Positions 37,925 to 51,370 of a DNA stretch of 64,000 nt are shown piece by piece. Position numbers and translations under genes: made by a program. Source of the stretch: Sialis fuliginosa (taxonomy: Eukaryota > Arthropoda > Insecta > Megaloptera > Sialidae). How positions within the stretch are numbered: the first letter of the stretch is position 1; each line of letters opens with the position of its first letter. The notes under the pieces are model-generated. The model ran no database searches. It was not told where the DNA came from and saw nothing but the letters and a program-made list of their open reading frames with translations. The stretch covers positions 2,501 to 66,500 of the forward strand of contig OY540822.1 in the NCBI GenBank assembly GCA_961205875.1. Reading direction: 5' to 3'.

Positions 37925-39186
37925 TAGGTTTCCGTAGAAAACTAGGAAACCTTATAGTTTCGCCATGTCCGTCCGTCCGTCCTCAAAAATTTTAAGCCGA
38001 TTAAGATGAAATTTGGTATACATACGAAGACTGATAACCCAAAAACAGAAATGATAATATTTTTGAAAAAAAATTTTTTTGGACCCCCTTTCTATAGACT
38101 GAAAAGTATTTTCAAAAAAAAAATTTCACTTAATACATTAAGTGGGATGTCTTTAGATAGGTCTCCTAAAATGCAATATGACATTTTGATTTTAACCCTT
38201 CAGTCACGATATATTTGCGTTCAAAGTCGTGATAAAAGCGTCCCCCCCCCTTAATTTCTAAACTATCAATTTAAAAAATCTGAAAAAATTCATGAATGTA
38301 GCCTTTGATTAGTACTTCCACTGAAAATTATAACGAACACTGTCAAAATTATTTTGGACCCCCCTCCCATAGACTGAAAAGTGAACTCACAATTTTTTAT
38401 TCACATATTCCATTGAGTGGGGGGTCATTGGATAGGTCTCCTAAAATGCAACAAAAAATGTTAAATGACCTTTTGATTTTAACCCTTCAGTCACGATATA
38501 TTTGCATTTAAATGTCGTTATCAGAGCGTCCCCACCCCCCTTAATTTCTAAACTATCAATTTAAAAAATCTGAAAAAAATTTAGAATGTAGCTTTTAATT
38601 AGTACTTCCACTGAAAATTATAACAAACACTCTCAAAATTATTTTGGACCCCCCTCCCATAGACTGAAAAATGAACTCACATTTTTTTTTTACTTAACCC
38701 ATTGAGTGGGTGGTCATTGGATAGGTCTCCTAAAATACAACAAATAATGTCAAATAATCTTTTGATTTTAACCCTTCAGTCAAGATATATTTGCATTTAA
38801 ATGTCGTTATCAGAGCGTCCTCCCCACCCTAATTTCTAAACTATCTATTCAAAAAATCTGAAAAAAATTCAGAATGTAGCTTTGAATTAGTACTTTCACT
38901 GAAAATTATAACGAACACTATCAAAATTATTTTGGACCCCCTCCCATAGACTGAAAATTGTACTCAAATTTTTTTTCACTTACCCCATTGAGTGGGGTAT
39001 CTTTAGATAGGTCTCCTAAAATACAACAAAAAATGTTATATAATATTTTGATTTTAACCCTTCAGTCACGATATATTTGCATTTAAATGTCGTTATCAGA
39101 GCGTCCGTTGAAATAACTCTTGTTTATAAATCGTAATGACTACGGAAACCTATCATGTGCGTGCCCAACACGCATTTGGCCGTTTT
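37925..39186 (+). repeat. TTTCCGTAG repeat element, copy 2
   Basis: Full-length relative of 27288-28260 with four internal modules, one more than the inverted paralogue at 49056-50012. Ends CTACGGAAACCTATC plus GTGCCCAACACGC. Confidence 0.8.
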
Positions 39187-39291
39187 ATTTTCATATAAAT
39201 TGAATCTCCTATTTCAAGATTTTCTAATTTTTTTGTATTACGATTATAGTAAATTTCTGACCTCTGATTATTTTCAAATTTTATTTTTTTA

Positions 39292-40639
39292 TCTATATAC
39301 ATATAATAACATGTCCTGACTGATACATCATCGCCCAGCCGAAACCCCTGGTCCTGGAAACGTGAAATTTTAAGGGTATCTTCCTTTTATGACGTAACTA
39401 CCCACTAAGAAAGGATTTTTCGATAATCAACCCCTAAGGGGGTAAAATAGGGTGTTAAAGTTTGTATGAAAAAAATATTTTTTGGTCCTAGAAACGTGAA
39501 ATTTTAAGGGTGTCTTCCCTTTATGACGTAATCACCCACTAAGAAAGGATTTTTTGATAATCAACCCCTAAGGGGATATAGAGGGTGTAAAAGTTTGTAT
39601 GGGAAAAACATTTTTTGATCGGATTTACTTGAAACTTAAAATAAATACTCTTCAATACAAACAATGAAACACTTATCTCAAGCTTTTCCAAAATTAAATC
39701 ATTAAGGGGGTGCAAGGGGGTGGATAAGTTTGTATAGGAAAAATATTTTTTGGTCAGATTTACTTGAAACTTAAAATAAATACTCTTCAATACAAACAAT
39801 GAAACATGTATTTCAAGCATTTCCAAAATTAAACCCTTAAGGGGGTGTAAGGGGGTGGATATGTTTGCATAGGAAAAATATTTTTTGATCGGATTTACTT
39901 GAAACTTAAAATAAATACTCTTCAATACAAATAATGAAACACGTTTTTCAGCATTTACCAAAATTCATCCCTTAAAGGGTTGCAAATGAAACTTTGCACA
40001 AATAATCTACAAGACAAATAACATTTTCGAAAATTCAACCCCTAAGGGATGACGGGGGTGTAAGGTGTAAGGTAAATTTGGACAAAATAATATTCAATAA
40101 AATTAAAAATTTCGTCATTCAACCCCTAATAGCGTAAGAAGGGGACGAGGATGGATTTTTGATATGTTTACTGCATAGCTGCTTATGTTATAAAGGTGAA
40201 TTCCGGCAAAACAGTCTTCAATAAAAATAAAAATTTCGACATTCAACTCCTAATGGAGGGGGTCCACAAGGGGTGGGTTTCTGCAATTTTTAACTAACAA
40301 TAAGTTCCGAGATATTTACGATTTTTTATAGGTAATGAATAAAAATAAATAATTATTTAATATGTCATCCTCTGTCACGCGTGGAGGGTTGTATTACGGC
40401 GGGAAAATATTACGGGGGAGGGAGTTTTAGGGGGGAAAGCATTGGAGCCGAGATATTTTGTATAGGAAAAATATTTTTGACCGGATTTATTTGAAACTTA
40501 AAATAAATACTCTTCAATACAAACAAATAATCAATAAAAAAACAAATAAAGGAAATTAAAATATTTCACCCCATGCCACGTATGGAGGGTTGTATTTAGT
40601 TTCTAAATCAACGCGAGCGAAGCCGCGGGTAGCAGCTAG
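39292..40639 (+). mobile_element. Non-autonomous Helitron, longer relative
   Basis: Same 5' end as the element at 34097 (TCTATATACATATAATAAC) and same 3' end (GAAGCCGCGGGTAGCAGCTAG). It lies between A and T. The interior has four or so repeats of ~150 bp, which open a minus-strand frame (39539-39961) by chance. Confidence 0.9.
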
Positions 40640-41320
40640 TATTATATAAAAATATCCATGCCTATTTTTTCAAATGGTAATGAATTTATATCTTGTGCTT
40701 TAAGAGGCTCTTTAGAATTATATCTGCGGTATTTAATACAGACTTGACATTCCTAACCAATATATTATATTTTTCGCTAATTTTTTACATTTATTAATAC
40801 CTAAATGTCCCTCGTGAATGCGTTCTAGCATTTCATTTCTAAGTGAAAATGGTATAACCAAACTAATGGCTGATGATCAGTTTCAACATGTATAGTTTAA
40901 CCATGATTCATTTATCTCTAATTCACATGTTCTATTGTTTACCTATTATTCCATAGTCATCTAGATATGTAACACTTTTCAGGTGTTATTTCATATTATA
41001 AATTAATATTAATATCAAAAAAACAGTTTTGATTAGTATAAACTTGTAAAATCCATTCCATGGACTCGCCTCTATTTAATTTAATAAGTTTAACGGTATG
41101 AATTTTATTTCACAAATATACAATTTAGTTCTGTACTCATATAAAAGTGATATTTAAATCAGGATATTTTTAAATAATATATTATATACAATTCAAGGTT
41201 ATTTAGTATATCTGCGATTGAAAAAAAATTTCATATGTACTCTAACGTTAATATTGAAATAAGTTCTTGGTGATAGATATTTGAAATAAAAAATAATAGT
41301 TCTTAATTATTCTATGTATT
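40640..41320. other. Intergenic; 3' part is H1 upstream flank
   Basis: From about 40970 it matches the flank of H1-2 (61170 onward). The earlier part, about 40900-40975, repeats 35145-35225. No gene. Confidence 0.65.
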
Positions 41321-41881
41321 TCCCCATTGCATGGTATGGTAACATTTAACAGATTCTATCTGTTCGAGCGGTCGATTTTTAAAACGTCAGTGTATCCAAT
41401 CTCCTCATATATCGACTACTGTATTTATAATTTAGTAGTAGTATATATCTGTTCTTGATACAATGCATGTCTAATCGATCATATTTACTGGGATTTTTTA
41501 GTAAGATGTGAAAAACTTGAGTTGTGGCGAACACAAACACGTATGAAGGGGATTTACCGTTAACTTACAATCAAACTATACTACAAATTCATGTTTAATT
41601 CATTTTCATATGTAAAACTGAATATAGTCTTCAAATTGTTACTAATTTTTAAACATTATATTTTATAATTTGCATTTAAAATAATAAAAAGTATGCCGAG
41701 TTAAGGCAACGATGAGCTCCAGAATCGATCTCTAAAAACGGTCATGTTCACTACACGGTTCTGATGAACGCATGACGTTACGTGACTGGTCCGACATGTT
41801 GTCATTATATGTTTACAATTTGTATGTGAATATATTCGTTTTATATTTATCAATTGCGTTCGTTGAACAATCTCGTTACTA
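41321..41881 (+). promoter_or_regulatory. H1-1 promoter region
   Basis: About 560 bp shared with H1-2 and with seven orphan segments. It includes ACACAAACACG, resembling the H1 box AAACACA, plus the conserved CACGGTTCTGATGAACGCAT and a TATA-like AATATATTC at about 41829-41837, 45-50 bp before the ATG. Confidence 0.75.
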
Positions 41882-42541
41882 ATGGCTGAAACAGATCAAT
41901 TATCTGCTGATGCGGTTGTTGCCGTTGCTGCAGCTGCGACTCCTAAGAAAGCGAAAAAGACTGCCGCCAAAAAACCAACTCATCCAAAAACATCTGACAT
42001 GGTGAACAGCGCGATCATGGATCTTAAGGAACGTGGAGGTTCTTCACTTCAGGCTGTTAAAAAATACATCGCCGCTAATTACAAAGTAGATGCTGAAAAA
42101 CTTGCACCATTTATAAGAAAATACTTGAAAGCCGCGGTCACCAGCGGTGCTCTTGTGCAGACAAAGGGCAAAGGAGCGTCCGGTTCATTCAAATTAGCCG
42201 TCGCATCTTCGAAAAATAGCAGTACCGCTGCCAAGAAACCAAAAGCTAAACGTGCTGCTTCTGGTTCCACTGCTGCTAAAAAACCAGCAAAGAAAACCCC
42301 AGCTGCAAAAACAGTTGTCGCAAAATCAAAGAAACCTGCAACACCTACGAAAAAAACACCAGCTGTCGCTGCTAAACCGAAGAAATCTGTTGCTGCTAAA
42401 AAAGCTGTAGCTAAAAAGGCTAAACCAAGTACTCCGTCAAAGGCGAAGAAAGCTACAAAATCACCGAAGAAACCAAAAACACCTAAACCTAAAAAGGCTA
42501 CAGCAGCAAAGACTACAAAGAAATCTCCGAGAAAGAAATAA
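41882..42541 (+). CDS. H1: Linker histone H1 (copy 1)
   Basis: 219 residues. A short acidic-then-alanine N-tail ([20 protein letters not shown]) is followed by a globular winged helix at about residues 33-108 ([20 protein letters not shown] to GASGSFKLA). A long lysine/alanine/proline C-tail follows, with KKTPA, SPKK and TPKK motifs for DNA binding and phosphorylation. It binds linker DNA at the nucleosome dyad. It stands alone, without a divergent partner, and has a histone stem-loop. It differs from H1-2 at several tail residues and by one residue in length. Confidence 0.97.
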   Translation: MAETDQLSADAVVAVAAAATPKKAKKTAAKKPTHPKTSDMVNSAIMDLKERGGSSLQAVKKYIAANYKVDAEKLAPFIRKYLKAAVTSGALVQTKGKGASGSFKLAVASSKNSSTAAKKPKAKRAASGSTAAKKPAKKTPAAKTVVAKSKKPATPTKKTPAVAAKPKKSVAAKKAVAKKAKPSTPSKAKKATKSPKKPKTPKPKKATAAKTTKKSPRKK

Positions 42542-42586
42542 TTTCCATTTATTTGAATATGGCGACGTTATGCATTTTTTAAAAGT

Positions 42587-42602
42587 TGGCCCACTTGGGC
42601 TA
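42587..42602 (+). terminator. Histone 3' stem-loop, H1-1
   Basis: TGGCCCACTTGGGCTA forms a 6-bp stem (one G-U pair) with loop ACTT, followed by the purine-rich ACGAAAGAGTTAC. Confidence 0.88.
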
Positions 42603-42716
42603 CAAAACTATTCACGAAAGAGTTACTACAAACATCGGTTAATTTTAAGTACTTGGTATTGATCTTACTAAAAATTGACACATAAAATCACTCATTTAAT
42701 TATAATTATGTAATAA

Positions 42717-43570
42717 TCCTTAAAGCTCAACGTCTCTCTGTCTGTCTGTCCGTTAGTTACCTTATCACTCGAGAACCACTTATCCGATGTACATGTTTTT
42801 TTTTTTAATTCATAGGTACGTTCTCTGGCCAGGTTATAGGCTATATTTTTTTACGTTAGGTAACATAACAACTAAGCAGTGACGATAATAGTAAATCAAG
42901 TCGGAAAAAATTTTACCGTCGGCGCGCTGTTTTGTAATACGCTGCCTAAACCGTTCAATATAGAACAAAATAATGTATTAAAGAATTGTGTAGAATCAAA
43001 AGTTCTACAATAAAGTCAGCGACACGATATGTCTAACTTTTATATTTAAGCCACAATGACTGCTTTTATGTTACAAAGAAAACATAAAATATTTGGGTTC
43101 TGTTTACATGGACTTATGACCTGCAAAACATTAATCTTTATCAAAATAAATGATTTCATCGTCATAAGTACTTAATGTAGATATAATTTGCCATTTACAG
43201 CATCCAATTTGGTCGTATAGTTTAGAAAATATCGAAATATACATATTAGAACATATTATTCGCGCGATTGTGACCGTGCGCGGGGAGCGGCGAGGGAACA
43301 TGCCAACACGCTGGGAAGAACAGGCCGGTATTCTATTGATTGTCAATTGTTTATTTTGTTTTCAATAATTAACTTTTAAATTTAAATAGAACAAAAATTA
43401 TTTTTACTTTTTATTCTGATTCGTTTTTGTTAGGTAGGTAATTTAAGTGTTATTTGGTTTTTATTACATTAATAGCTAATCGTGTTTGTAATTAATTCAA
43501 CTATATATTTTTTAAATCCTAAACAATAATTCCGTAGTCCACGCGAGCGAAGCCGCATGGGCCCAGCTAG
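42717..43570 (+). mobile_element. Helitron (longer copy of 30531-31245)
   Basis: Starts near TCCTTAAAGCTCAACGTC with TCTGTCTGTCTGTCCG and ends in hairpin CCACGCGAGCGAAGCCGCATGG plus CTAG. The H1-2 downstream flank (62910-62925) lacks it, supporting these ends. Non-autonomous. Confidence 0.82.
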
Positions 43571-43599
43571 TCTTATATAATTAAATTTAAAAAATATTA

Positions 43600-44190
43600 A
43601 ATTTTTAGGGTTCCGTAGAAAACTATGAACCCTTATAGTTTCGCTCTGTCCGTCTGTGTATATAATAGATTTTAATTAGTACTTCCAATGAAAATTATAA
43701 CGAACAGTCAAACACAAACATTTTTTGAGTGGGAAATCTTTAGATAGGTCTCCTAAAATGCAACACAAAATGTTAGATGACCTTTTGATTATTACCCTTG
43801 TCACGATATATTTGCTTTTAAATGTCGTTGTCACAGCGTCTCCCTCCCCTCTAATATCTATACTATCAATTCAAAAAATCTTAAACAAATTCAAGAATGT
43901 AACACTAGCAAAAATAGTTCACGAAAAATTTTGAAATAACTCTTTTTTTACAAATCGTAATATATACGGAACCCTAAAATATGAATATGAACCCTTATAG
44001 TTCGCTCTGTCCGTCTGTGTATATAATAGATTTTAATTAGTACTTCCAATGAAAATTATAACGAACACTCAAAAAATTTTTATACCTCCTATAAAATTAT
44101 TTTATATTTTATATTTTTTTTCACTAACCCTATTGAGTGGGAAATCTATAGGTCTCCTAAAATGCAACACAAAATGTTAGATGACAAAAA
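43600..44190 (+). repeat. Fragments of the TTCCGTAG repeat family
   Basis: Two partial copies in tandem, each with TATAGTTTCGCTCTGTCCGT or a near version. These are variants of the family at 27288, with GGTTCCGTAG starts. Confidence 0.7.
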
Positions 44191-44816
44191 ATTTAAAATC
44201 TAGTTAAAAGATGAGTGTTTGAAATGAATTTAACAAATTTTTATTATATTAATTAGTAGGTTGCCCCAAAAATTCAGAAATTTTAAAATTTCATCTGCAC
44301 AGATTAATCAGTTTTTTTTGTTAAAAATACATTTGTATACTTGAAATTTTTATTTTTAGTAACGAGAAAGATTAAAAAAATTAATTTAATTAAATTCCAA
44401 ATTATTTATAAGAACAACCTAAAATTACAGATGGATACTCAAAAAATATATTTTCACAAAGCCTTATTCGCTTAACATTTATGAATTATCAGACTAATCA
44501 AAAGTTTCATTTCATGTATGTAATGAAGTCGTTTTTATACGGACCATCTTCATTCCTGTAGAACTACCAAATGAAATTAATATCCATAAGCTAGCTATTG
44601 CACAAGAGCATCTGTCAGAAGACTTAATTTTTTTAACCCTTTCTTATTACTAAAAATAAAAATTTAATCTATACAAATGTATTTTTAAGAAAATAACTGA
44701 TTAATCTGTACGGGTGAAATTTTAGAATTTCTGAATTTTTGGGACAACCTACTAATTAATATAATAAAAATATGTTAAATTCATTTCAAACACTCATCTT
44801 TTAACTAGATTTTAAC
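44191..44816. mobile_element. MITE with ~200-bp inverted arms
   Basis: Arms about 44191-44390 and 44620-44816 are inverted copies, including TTAGTAGGTTGCCCC and its complement GGGACAACCTACTAA. No coding region; superfamily uncertain. Confidence 0.82.
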
Positions 44817-45440
44817 TTTTGTAATTTATTCATATTTGTTACAAAGTAATTGAGAAAAAATGAAAAATTTGTTTTAAGTGCACTTTGTAATTTTTTTTTA
44901 GGTTATGAATTAAGTTATAGTGTTCCGCTTTCCACAGATTGATAGAAGGATTCATTGCTAGTGACCCTATTTTTTTTGGTTCGTATTGATCCATTAGAAG
45001 CCGAGATATTCGTGAAAAACCGAACCGCAATCAAGAAAAATTGATGATTTTTCCGGAAAAGTCGTGAAAAAAGTACCGCGCGAAAAACGGATTAATCCAC
45101 AAACTCAGTTATAAACTTCTGTTGATCCCTAGAACATTTTAAAACCATAAAATCGCTGTAGGGAGAGATTGTTTTATTCAATAAAAAATTTTGATATGAC
45201 TCCACTAATATATTTGCTTTTAAATGTCGTTGTGCGAGCGTCTCCCTCCCCTCTAATATCTATATTATCAATTCAAAAAATCTGAAAAAATTCGAGAATG
45301 TAACTTTTAATTAATTAGTACTATATAATGAAAATTATATCGAACAGTAGCTAAAATAGTTAACGAAAAATTTTGAAATAACTCTTTTTACAAATCGTAA
45401 TATATACGTGCCCAACACGCACTTGACCGTTTTATTTATT
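44817..45440. other. Repeat fragments, no gene
   Basis: Mostly unassigned AT-rich DNA. From about 45185 a further TTCCGTAG-family fragment ends in GTGCCCAACACGCACTTGAC. Confidence 0.6.
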
Positions 45441-45639
45441 TAAATACTTTTTTGTACCTGATAACATTAAAAAAATAAATTTTACTTATTAGTAAAACAA
45501 AAATATTCAATTAGATTTTCGGGGGTTTCGTTACTATAAAATTTGAGCAAAAAAGTTATATATATAAAGAATTAGAGGCAATGACTAAAAAACAGTCACA
45601 CAAATTTTAACCTTAGAAATTACTGTAAAAACTCTTTTG

Positions 45640-46780
45640 TAAACGTTATTGTAGCCCTAAAGTAGGGTTGGGCAAAAATAATCGATATATCAAAATATCG
45701 ATATTTTTTTATAAAATAATCGATAAATATCGTCGATATTTATAATTGTCATAAATCGATAAATCGATATTTATTTACGAGTATCGAATTCGATATATTT
45801 TTAATTCAATTTAGTATAATTGGTAAGTGTCACTCCGTACTATTCTTGCTATCTTTGGAATAGTTCAAAATTGCTAGTTATATTTTTATGTCAATGCAAG
45901 CGTTGCATGAATCCGATCTTAAAAAGATTAAAAACACTTTGTCAGGTTTGTCTATGGTATGTTTGCGTATACTTTTAAACGTCAAACAGTAGTTGACAGC
46001 TAAAATTCAAAAATTTAAAATCGGTCACGTGACTAGATTTGACGCAGCGTCTAACGTCACATGAAAAGGCACCTTTACAAAAAAATGTCGATATATCGAT
46101 ATTTTTTACTCGATAATAATCGATGCAGCTTAAAAGTATCGATTCGATATTTATCGATATATTTTTTTCACATGCCCATCCCTACCCTAAAGGTCCATTT
46201 AATTTCATTGTTACATAAAATTGCGTAACATAACATATGTATTAACTTCCTGTAAATACACAATGATTATAACAGACTAGTCACAGAACGTCATATATTT
46301 ATCAGAACCATGTAGAGAAAACATCCGTTTCTAGAAATCGTTTTTTGGATCTCATCTTTGTCCTTAACTCGACATACTTTTTATTATTTTAAATGCTAAT
46401 TATAAGATATAATGTTTGAAAATAAGTAACAGTTTGAACACTATATTCAGTTTTACATATTAAAATAAATTAAACATGAATTAGTAGTATAGTTTGATCG
46501 TAAGTTAACCATAAAACACTCATATACGTGTTTGTGTTCGTTACAACTCGAGTTTTTCACATTTTACTAAAAAATCCCAGTAAATACAGTAGATTAGACA
46601 TATGTTATATCAAGAACAGATGTATAATATTGCTTAATTATAAAGATTGTATTTGATATACAATGAGATTGGATACTCTGATGTTTTAAAAATCGATTGG
46701 TCGAACGGACAGAATGTGTGCTAAATGTTACCATACAAAGCAAAGGGGAAACGTATGGCACATTTAAAATATTTAATTTT
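45640..46780 (-). ncRNA. CDS-less H1-like cassette O3, split by a hAT MITE (candidate)
   Basis: Minus-strand H1 promoter-like sequence (46780 down to about 46270) leads through TGTATTTACAGGAAGTTAAT and GTAACAATGAAATTAAATGG into an H1-type stem-loop. The stem-loop is interrupted by the element at 45663-46184. Removing the element and one target copy gives a stem-loop matching O5. No H1 coding sequence. Confidence 0.5.
45663..46184. mobile_element. 522-bp hAT MITE, copy 1
   Basis: Ends TAGGGTTGGGC and GCCCATCCCTA; perfect 8-bp target duplication CCCTAAAG (45655-45662, 46185-46192). Rich in ATCGATAT words near both ends. An inverted copy of the same length is at 59693-60214. Confidence 0.93.
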
Positions 46781-47120
46781 TATTAAAAATATTTTTTTAT
46801 TAGTAAATATAATATGTATAAATATTATGTAAAAATATTAATATTGTATTTCAATTAAAAAATAAAAATACATCCACGTACTATACGCTATATTGTTTTT
46901 AACTAGATGTTCCTATTTAATAATTATATTAAGAACTTACATATTTATATATATCCAGCATATTATGTCAAAATTTTCGCGCCTAACATAATGGAATGTA
47001 TTTTTTTTAAATTTTTACATTATAAAAAATTTAATAAAATAGCAACTCTAATTATTGATAATTATTATAATTTATTTTTAAATATAATCACCATTTAGTT
47101 TTAACTCTTTTTGAATAGAT
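46781..47120. other. AT-rich flank of H2B-2
   Basis: About 46790-46990 matches, inverted, 30400-30530 and 57090-57200. No gene. Confidence 0.6.
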
Positions 47121-47124
47121 ATTT

Positions 47125-47140
47125 GGCTCTGTAAAGAGCC
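47125..47140 (-). terminator. Histone 3' stem-loop, H2B-2
   Basis: Minus strand GGCTCTTTACAGAGCC, 6-bp stem and 4-base loop; downstream AAAAAGAGTTAAAAC. Confidence 0.95.
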
Positions 47141-47170
47141 GTTTTTTCAATTTCTGATGGTCGTCATAAT

Positions 47171-47542
47171 TTATTTAGAACTTGTATATTTAGTGACGGC
47201 TTTGGTGCCTTCACTGACAGCGTGTTTAGCGAGTTCACCGGGCAATAACAGTCTGACGGCAGTTTGAATCTCCCGACTAGTGATTGTAGAACGCTTGTTG
47301 TAGTGAGCGAGACGAGATGATTCGGCCGCAATACGCTCGAAAATGTCGTTGACAAAGCTGTTCATGATGCTCATGGCTTTGCTCGAGACACCAGTGTCGG
47401 GATGTACTTGTTTCAATACTTTGTAGATGTAGATGGCGTAACTTTCCTTACGCTTACGTTTCTTTTTCTTGTCGGTTTTGGTGATGTTTTTCTGAGCTTT
47501 ACCAGCCTTTTTGGCAGCTTTACCGCTTACTTTTGGTGGCAT
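47171..47542 (-). CDS. H2B: Histone H2B (copy 2)
   Basis: 123 residues with the same protein sequence as H2B-1, on the opposite strand. Tail [17 protein letters not shown], histone fold and C-terminal KYTSSK are intact. It diverges from H2A-3 with the same 296-bp spacing as the first pair, so the pair is an inverted duplicate of H2A-2/H2B-1. Expected to supply S-phase H2B. Confidence 0.98.
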   Translation of the reverse strand: MPPKVSGKAAKKAGKAQKNITKTDKKKKRKRKESYAIYIYKVLKQVHPDTGVSSKAMSIMNSFVNDIFERIAAESSRLAHYNKRSTITSREIQTAVRLLLPGELAKHAVSEGTKAVTKYTSSK

Positions 47543-48213
<671 letters not shown>

Positions 48214-48233
48214 ACGTATATATCAAAAGCAAC

Positions 48234-48249
48234 GGTCCCCCTAGGGACC
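48234..48249 (+). terminator. Histone 3' stem-loop, H2A-3
   Basis: GGTCCCCCTAGGGACC, 6-bp stem with loop CCTA, followed by TTAGAGTTATAAACG. Confidence 0.93.
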
Positions 48250-49050
48250 AAATTTATGTTAAATTAGAGTTATAAACGTATACACTGGTTTTTACAAAAT
48301 TCTAAAAAAATATTAATGCAACGAGTCACATTTTATACAATTTCTTAAATTCAAGATTAAAAACTTATCTTGGTGTTAGGACATGTTGGCCACTTAGAAA
48401 CCTGAGAATTTGGTTAGAGGCTAGTGAAATATAAAAAAATAAAGTCTTACAGTATTGTATTTTAATAATTAATATTTTAATATTTAATAATCAATTCTTT
48501 TTTAGAGATTGGGTGCTAGATATGTAAAATGACAACACTTAATTGTATTTATTTTGATTTCTAAATCGGGTATACTGAGAATAGATATTAATAATACGAT
48601 AACGAATGATTTAAGGTATACAAAAGTTGTTTGTACTTGAAAGTTTTTTTAAGTTCCAAAAACATAAGGTGTTCCATTAAAACAAATTGAGTTTTGTTAC
48701 TTTGAATTATTAATGTTTGCAGTTTTTTAAATCTTGGAAAGTCGATAATTTAAAATATATATATATAATAAATTAAAATTTATAATAATATATATGTATT
48801 GTTCCACTGTTGTCTAGTTGAATTTCGTATTGATTATATTTTATTATTTTGGAGTAAATTGTTTATTGTTGATTTTCATAAGAAGGGATTCAAACATAAA
48901 TGTTTAAATAGGGGTTGAGTCAATTTAAATATATTTGTGTTTTGTTTAATTAATTTATAAATTATAATTTTTTTTACGCTACCATAGGAATACAGGGTGG
49001 GCGAGCAACAATTTTCTATAATTTTTTACTCAGAAAGAAAAATCATAAAA
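48250..49050. other. AT-rich spacer, no gene
   Basis: Only AT-rich sequence with short homopolymer and TATATA runs. A phrase CAGGGTGGGCGAGCAACAAT near 48990 resembles a transposon end. No coding region supported. Confidence 0.6.
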
Positions 49051-49055
49051 TTAAA

Positions 49056-50012
49056 TAAAACGGCCAAATGCGTGTTGGGCACGCACATGATAGGTTTCCG
49101 TAGTCATTACGATTTATAAACAAGAGTTATTTCAACGGACGCTCTGATAACGACATTTAAATGCAAATATATCGTGACTGAAGGGTTAAAATCAAAATAT
49201 CATATAACATTTTTTGTTGTATTTTAGGAGACCTATCTAAAGATACCCCACTCAATGGGGTAAGTGAAAAAAAATTTGAGTACAATTTTTAGTCTATGGG
49301 AGGGGGTCCAAAATAATTTTGATAGTGTTCGTTATAATTTTCAGTGAAAGTACTAATTCAAAGCTACATTCTGAATTTTTTTCAGATTTTTTGAATAGAT
49401 AGTTTAGAAATTAGGGTGGGGAGGACGCTCTGATAACGACATTTAAATGCAAATATATCTTGACTGAAGGGTTAAAATCAAAAGATTATTTGACATTATT
49501 TGTTGTATTTTAGGAGACCTATCCAATGACCACCCACTCAATGGGTTAAGTAAAAAAAAAATGTGAGTTCATTTTTCAGTCTATGGGAGGGGGGTCCAAA
49601 ATAATTTTGAGAGTGTTTGTTATAATTTTCAGTGGAAGTACTAATTAAAAGCTACATTCTAAATTTTTTTCAGATTTTTTAAATTGATAGTTTAGAAATT
49701 AAGGGGGGGGGACGCTTTTATCACGACTTTGAACGCAAATATATCGTGACTGAAGGGTTAAAATCAAAATGTCATATTGCATTTTAGGAGACCTATCTAA
49801 AGACATCCCACTTAATGTATTAAGTAAAATTTTTTTTTTGAAAATACTTTTCAGTCTATAGAAAGGGGGTCCAAAAAAATTATTATTTCTGTTTTTGGGT
49901 TATCAGTCTTCGTATGTATACCAAATTTCATCTTAATCGGCTTAAAATTTTTGAGGACGGACGGACGGACATGGCGAAACTATAAGGTTTCCTAGTTTTC
50001 TACGGAAACCTA
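49056..50012 (-). repeat. TTTCCGTAG repeat element, copy 3 (inverted)
   Basis: Reverse-complement counterpart of 37925-39186, in the equivalent place downstream of H3-2, with one fewer internal module. Confidence 0.8.
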
Positions 50013-50525
50013 AAAATGCCTCAATATCTTTGGTCAGCATGTCGTGTAGTAGAAAAATGTAAGGAGCCAAGGTCTTATATTGTTGAAACACCAGAAGGTG
50101 TAAGATATTGAAGAAATAGAAAACGACTACTAACCACTAAATCAATATTAAATTTAAAATAATGATAAAAATACAATAAAATAAATCTTAATGTAAACAA
50201 ATTGAATTAAATTAAATTTTTGTAAAAAAAGAAACATGTTACATATCTAGATGACTATGGAATAATAGGTAAACAATAGAACATGTGAATTAGAGATAAA
50301 TCAATCATGTATCTAGAAAAAAGCGTAAAATTATGAAGAATATTAAAAATTAATGTTAGTTTCAGGTAGCCAATAATATAATAGTTTTAGAATTGTATAA
50401 TGCACACTAAATAAATTTATTTTCATTATTTTATACCTATATTTCTTATGTTATAAATGATTAAATAATGTATTTCTTAAGCTTGTAAATAGTATTATGT
50501 TTTAACTCTTTTTTGATAAGATTTT
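50013..50525 (-). other. H3-2 downstream flank carrying two empty sites
   Basis: Inverted copy of H3-1 downstream DNA without the Helitron (34097-35114) and the foldback element (35319-37789). It therefore defines the pre-insertion sequence of both. Confidence 0.85.
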
Positions 50526-50542
50526 GGCCCTTAGGTAGGGCC
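50526..50542 (-). terminator. Histone 3' stem-loop, H3-2
   Basis: Minus strand GGCCCTACCTAAGGGCC, same as H3-1, with AAAAGAGTTAAAAC downstream. Confidence 0.92.
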
Positions 50543-50562
50543 GTTGAAAGTCTAATAGTAAT

Positions 50563-51240
<678 letters not shown>

Positions 51241-51370
51241 GAATTATTTTTAAAAAAATCCTCGCCGTAAAGTCAAGGAGCGCGCACTCTGTACTACTGT
51301 TATATCTAAAATTTTGTTTAAAGCCATGAGCAGTTTTATTAACGATATTTTCGAACGCTTTGAATAATGC
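51241..51370 (+). pseudogene. H2B fragment 2, at the lost H4 position
   Basis: KAMSSFINDIFERFE followed by a stop (about 51320-51366) matches the H2B alpha-helix 2 start with a short internal deletion. It is the inverted counterpart of fragment 3. The join just upstream (TTGATACGTTATTTGAATAT) matches sequence that lies past the H4 3' end at the other two loci, so the H4 gene was deleted between promoter and fragment. Confidence 0.75.

Noticed and set aside
39539-39961. 140-codon minus-strand frame
   Set aside because: It arises from internal repeats of a non-autonomous Helitron; no domain.
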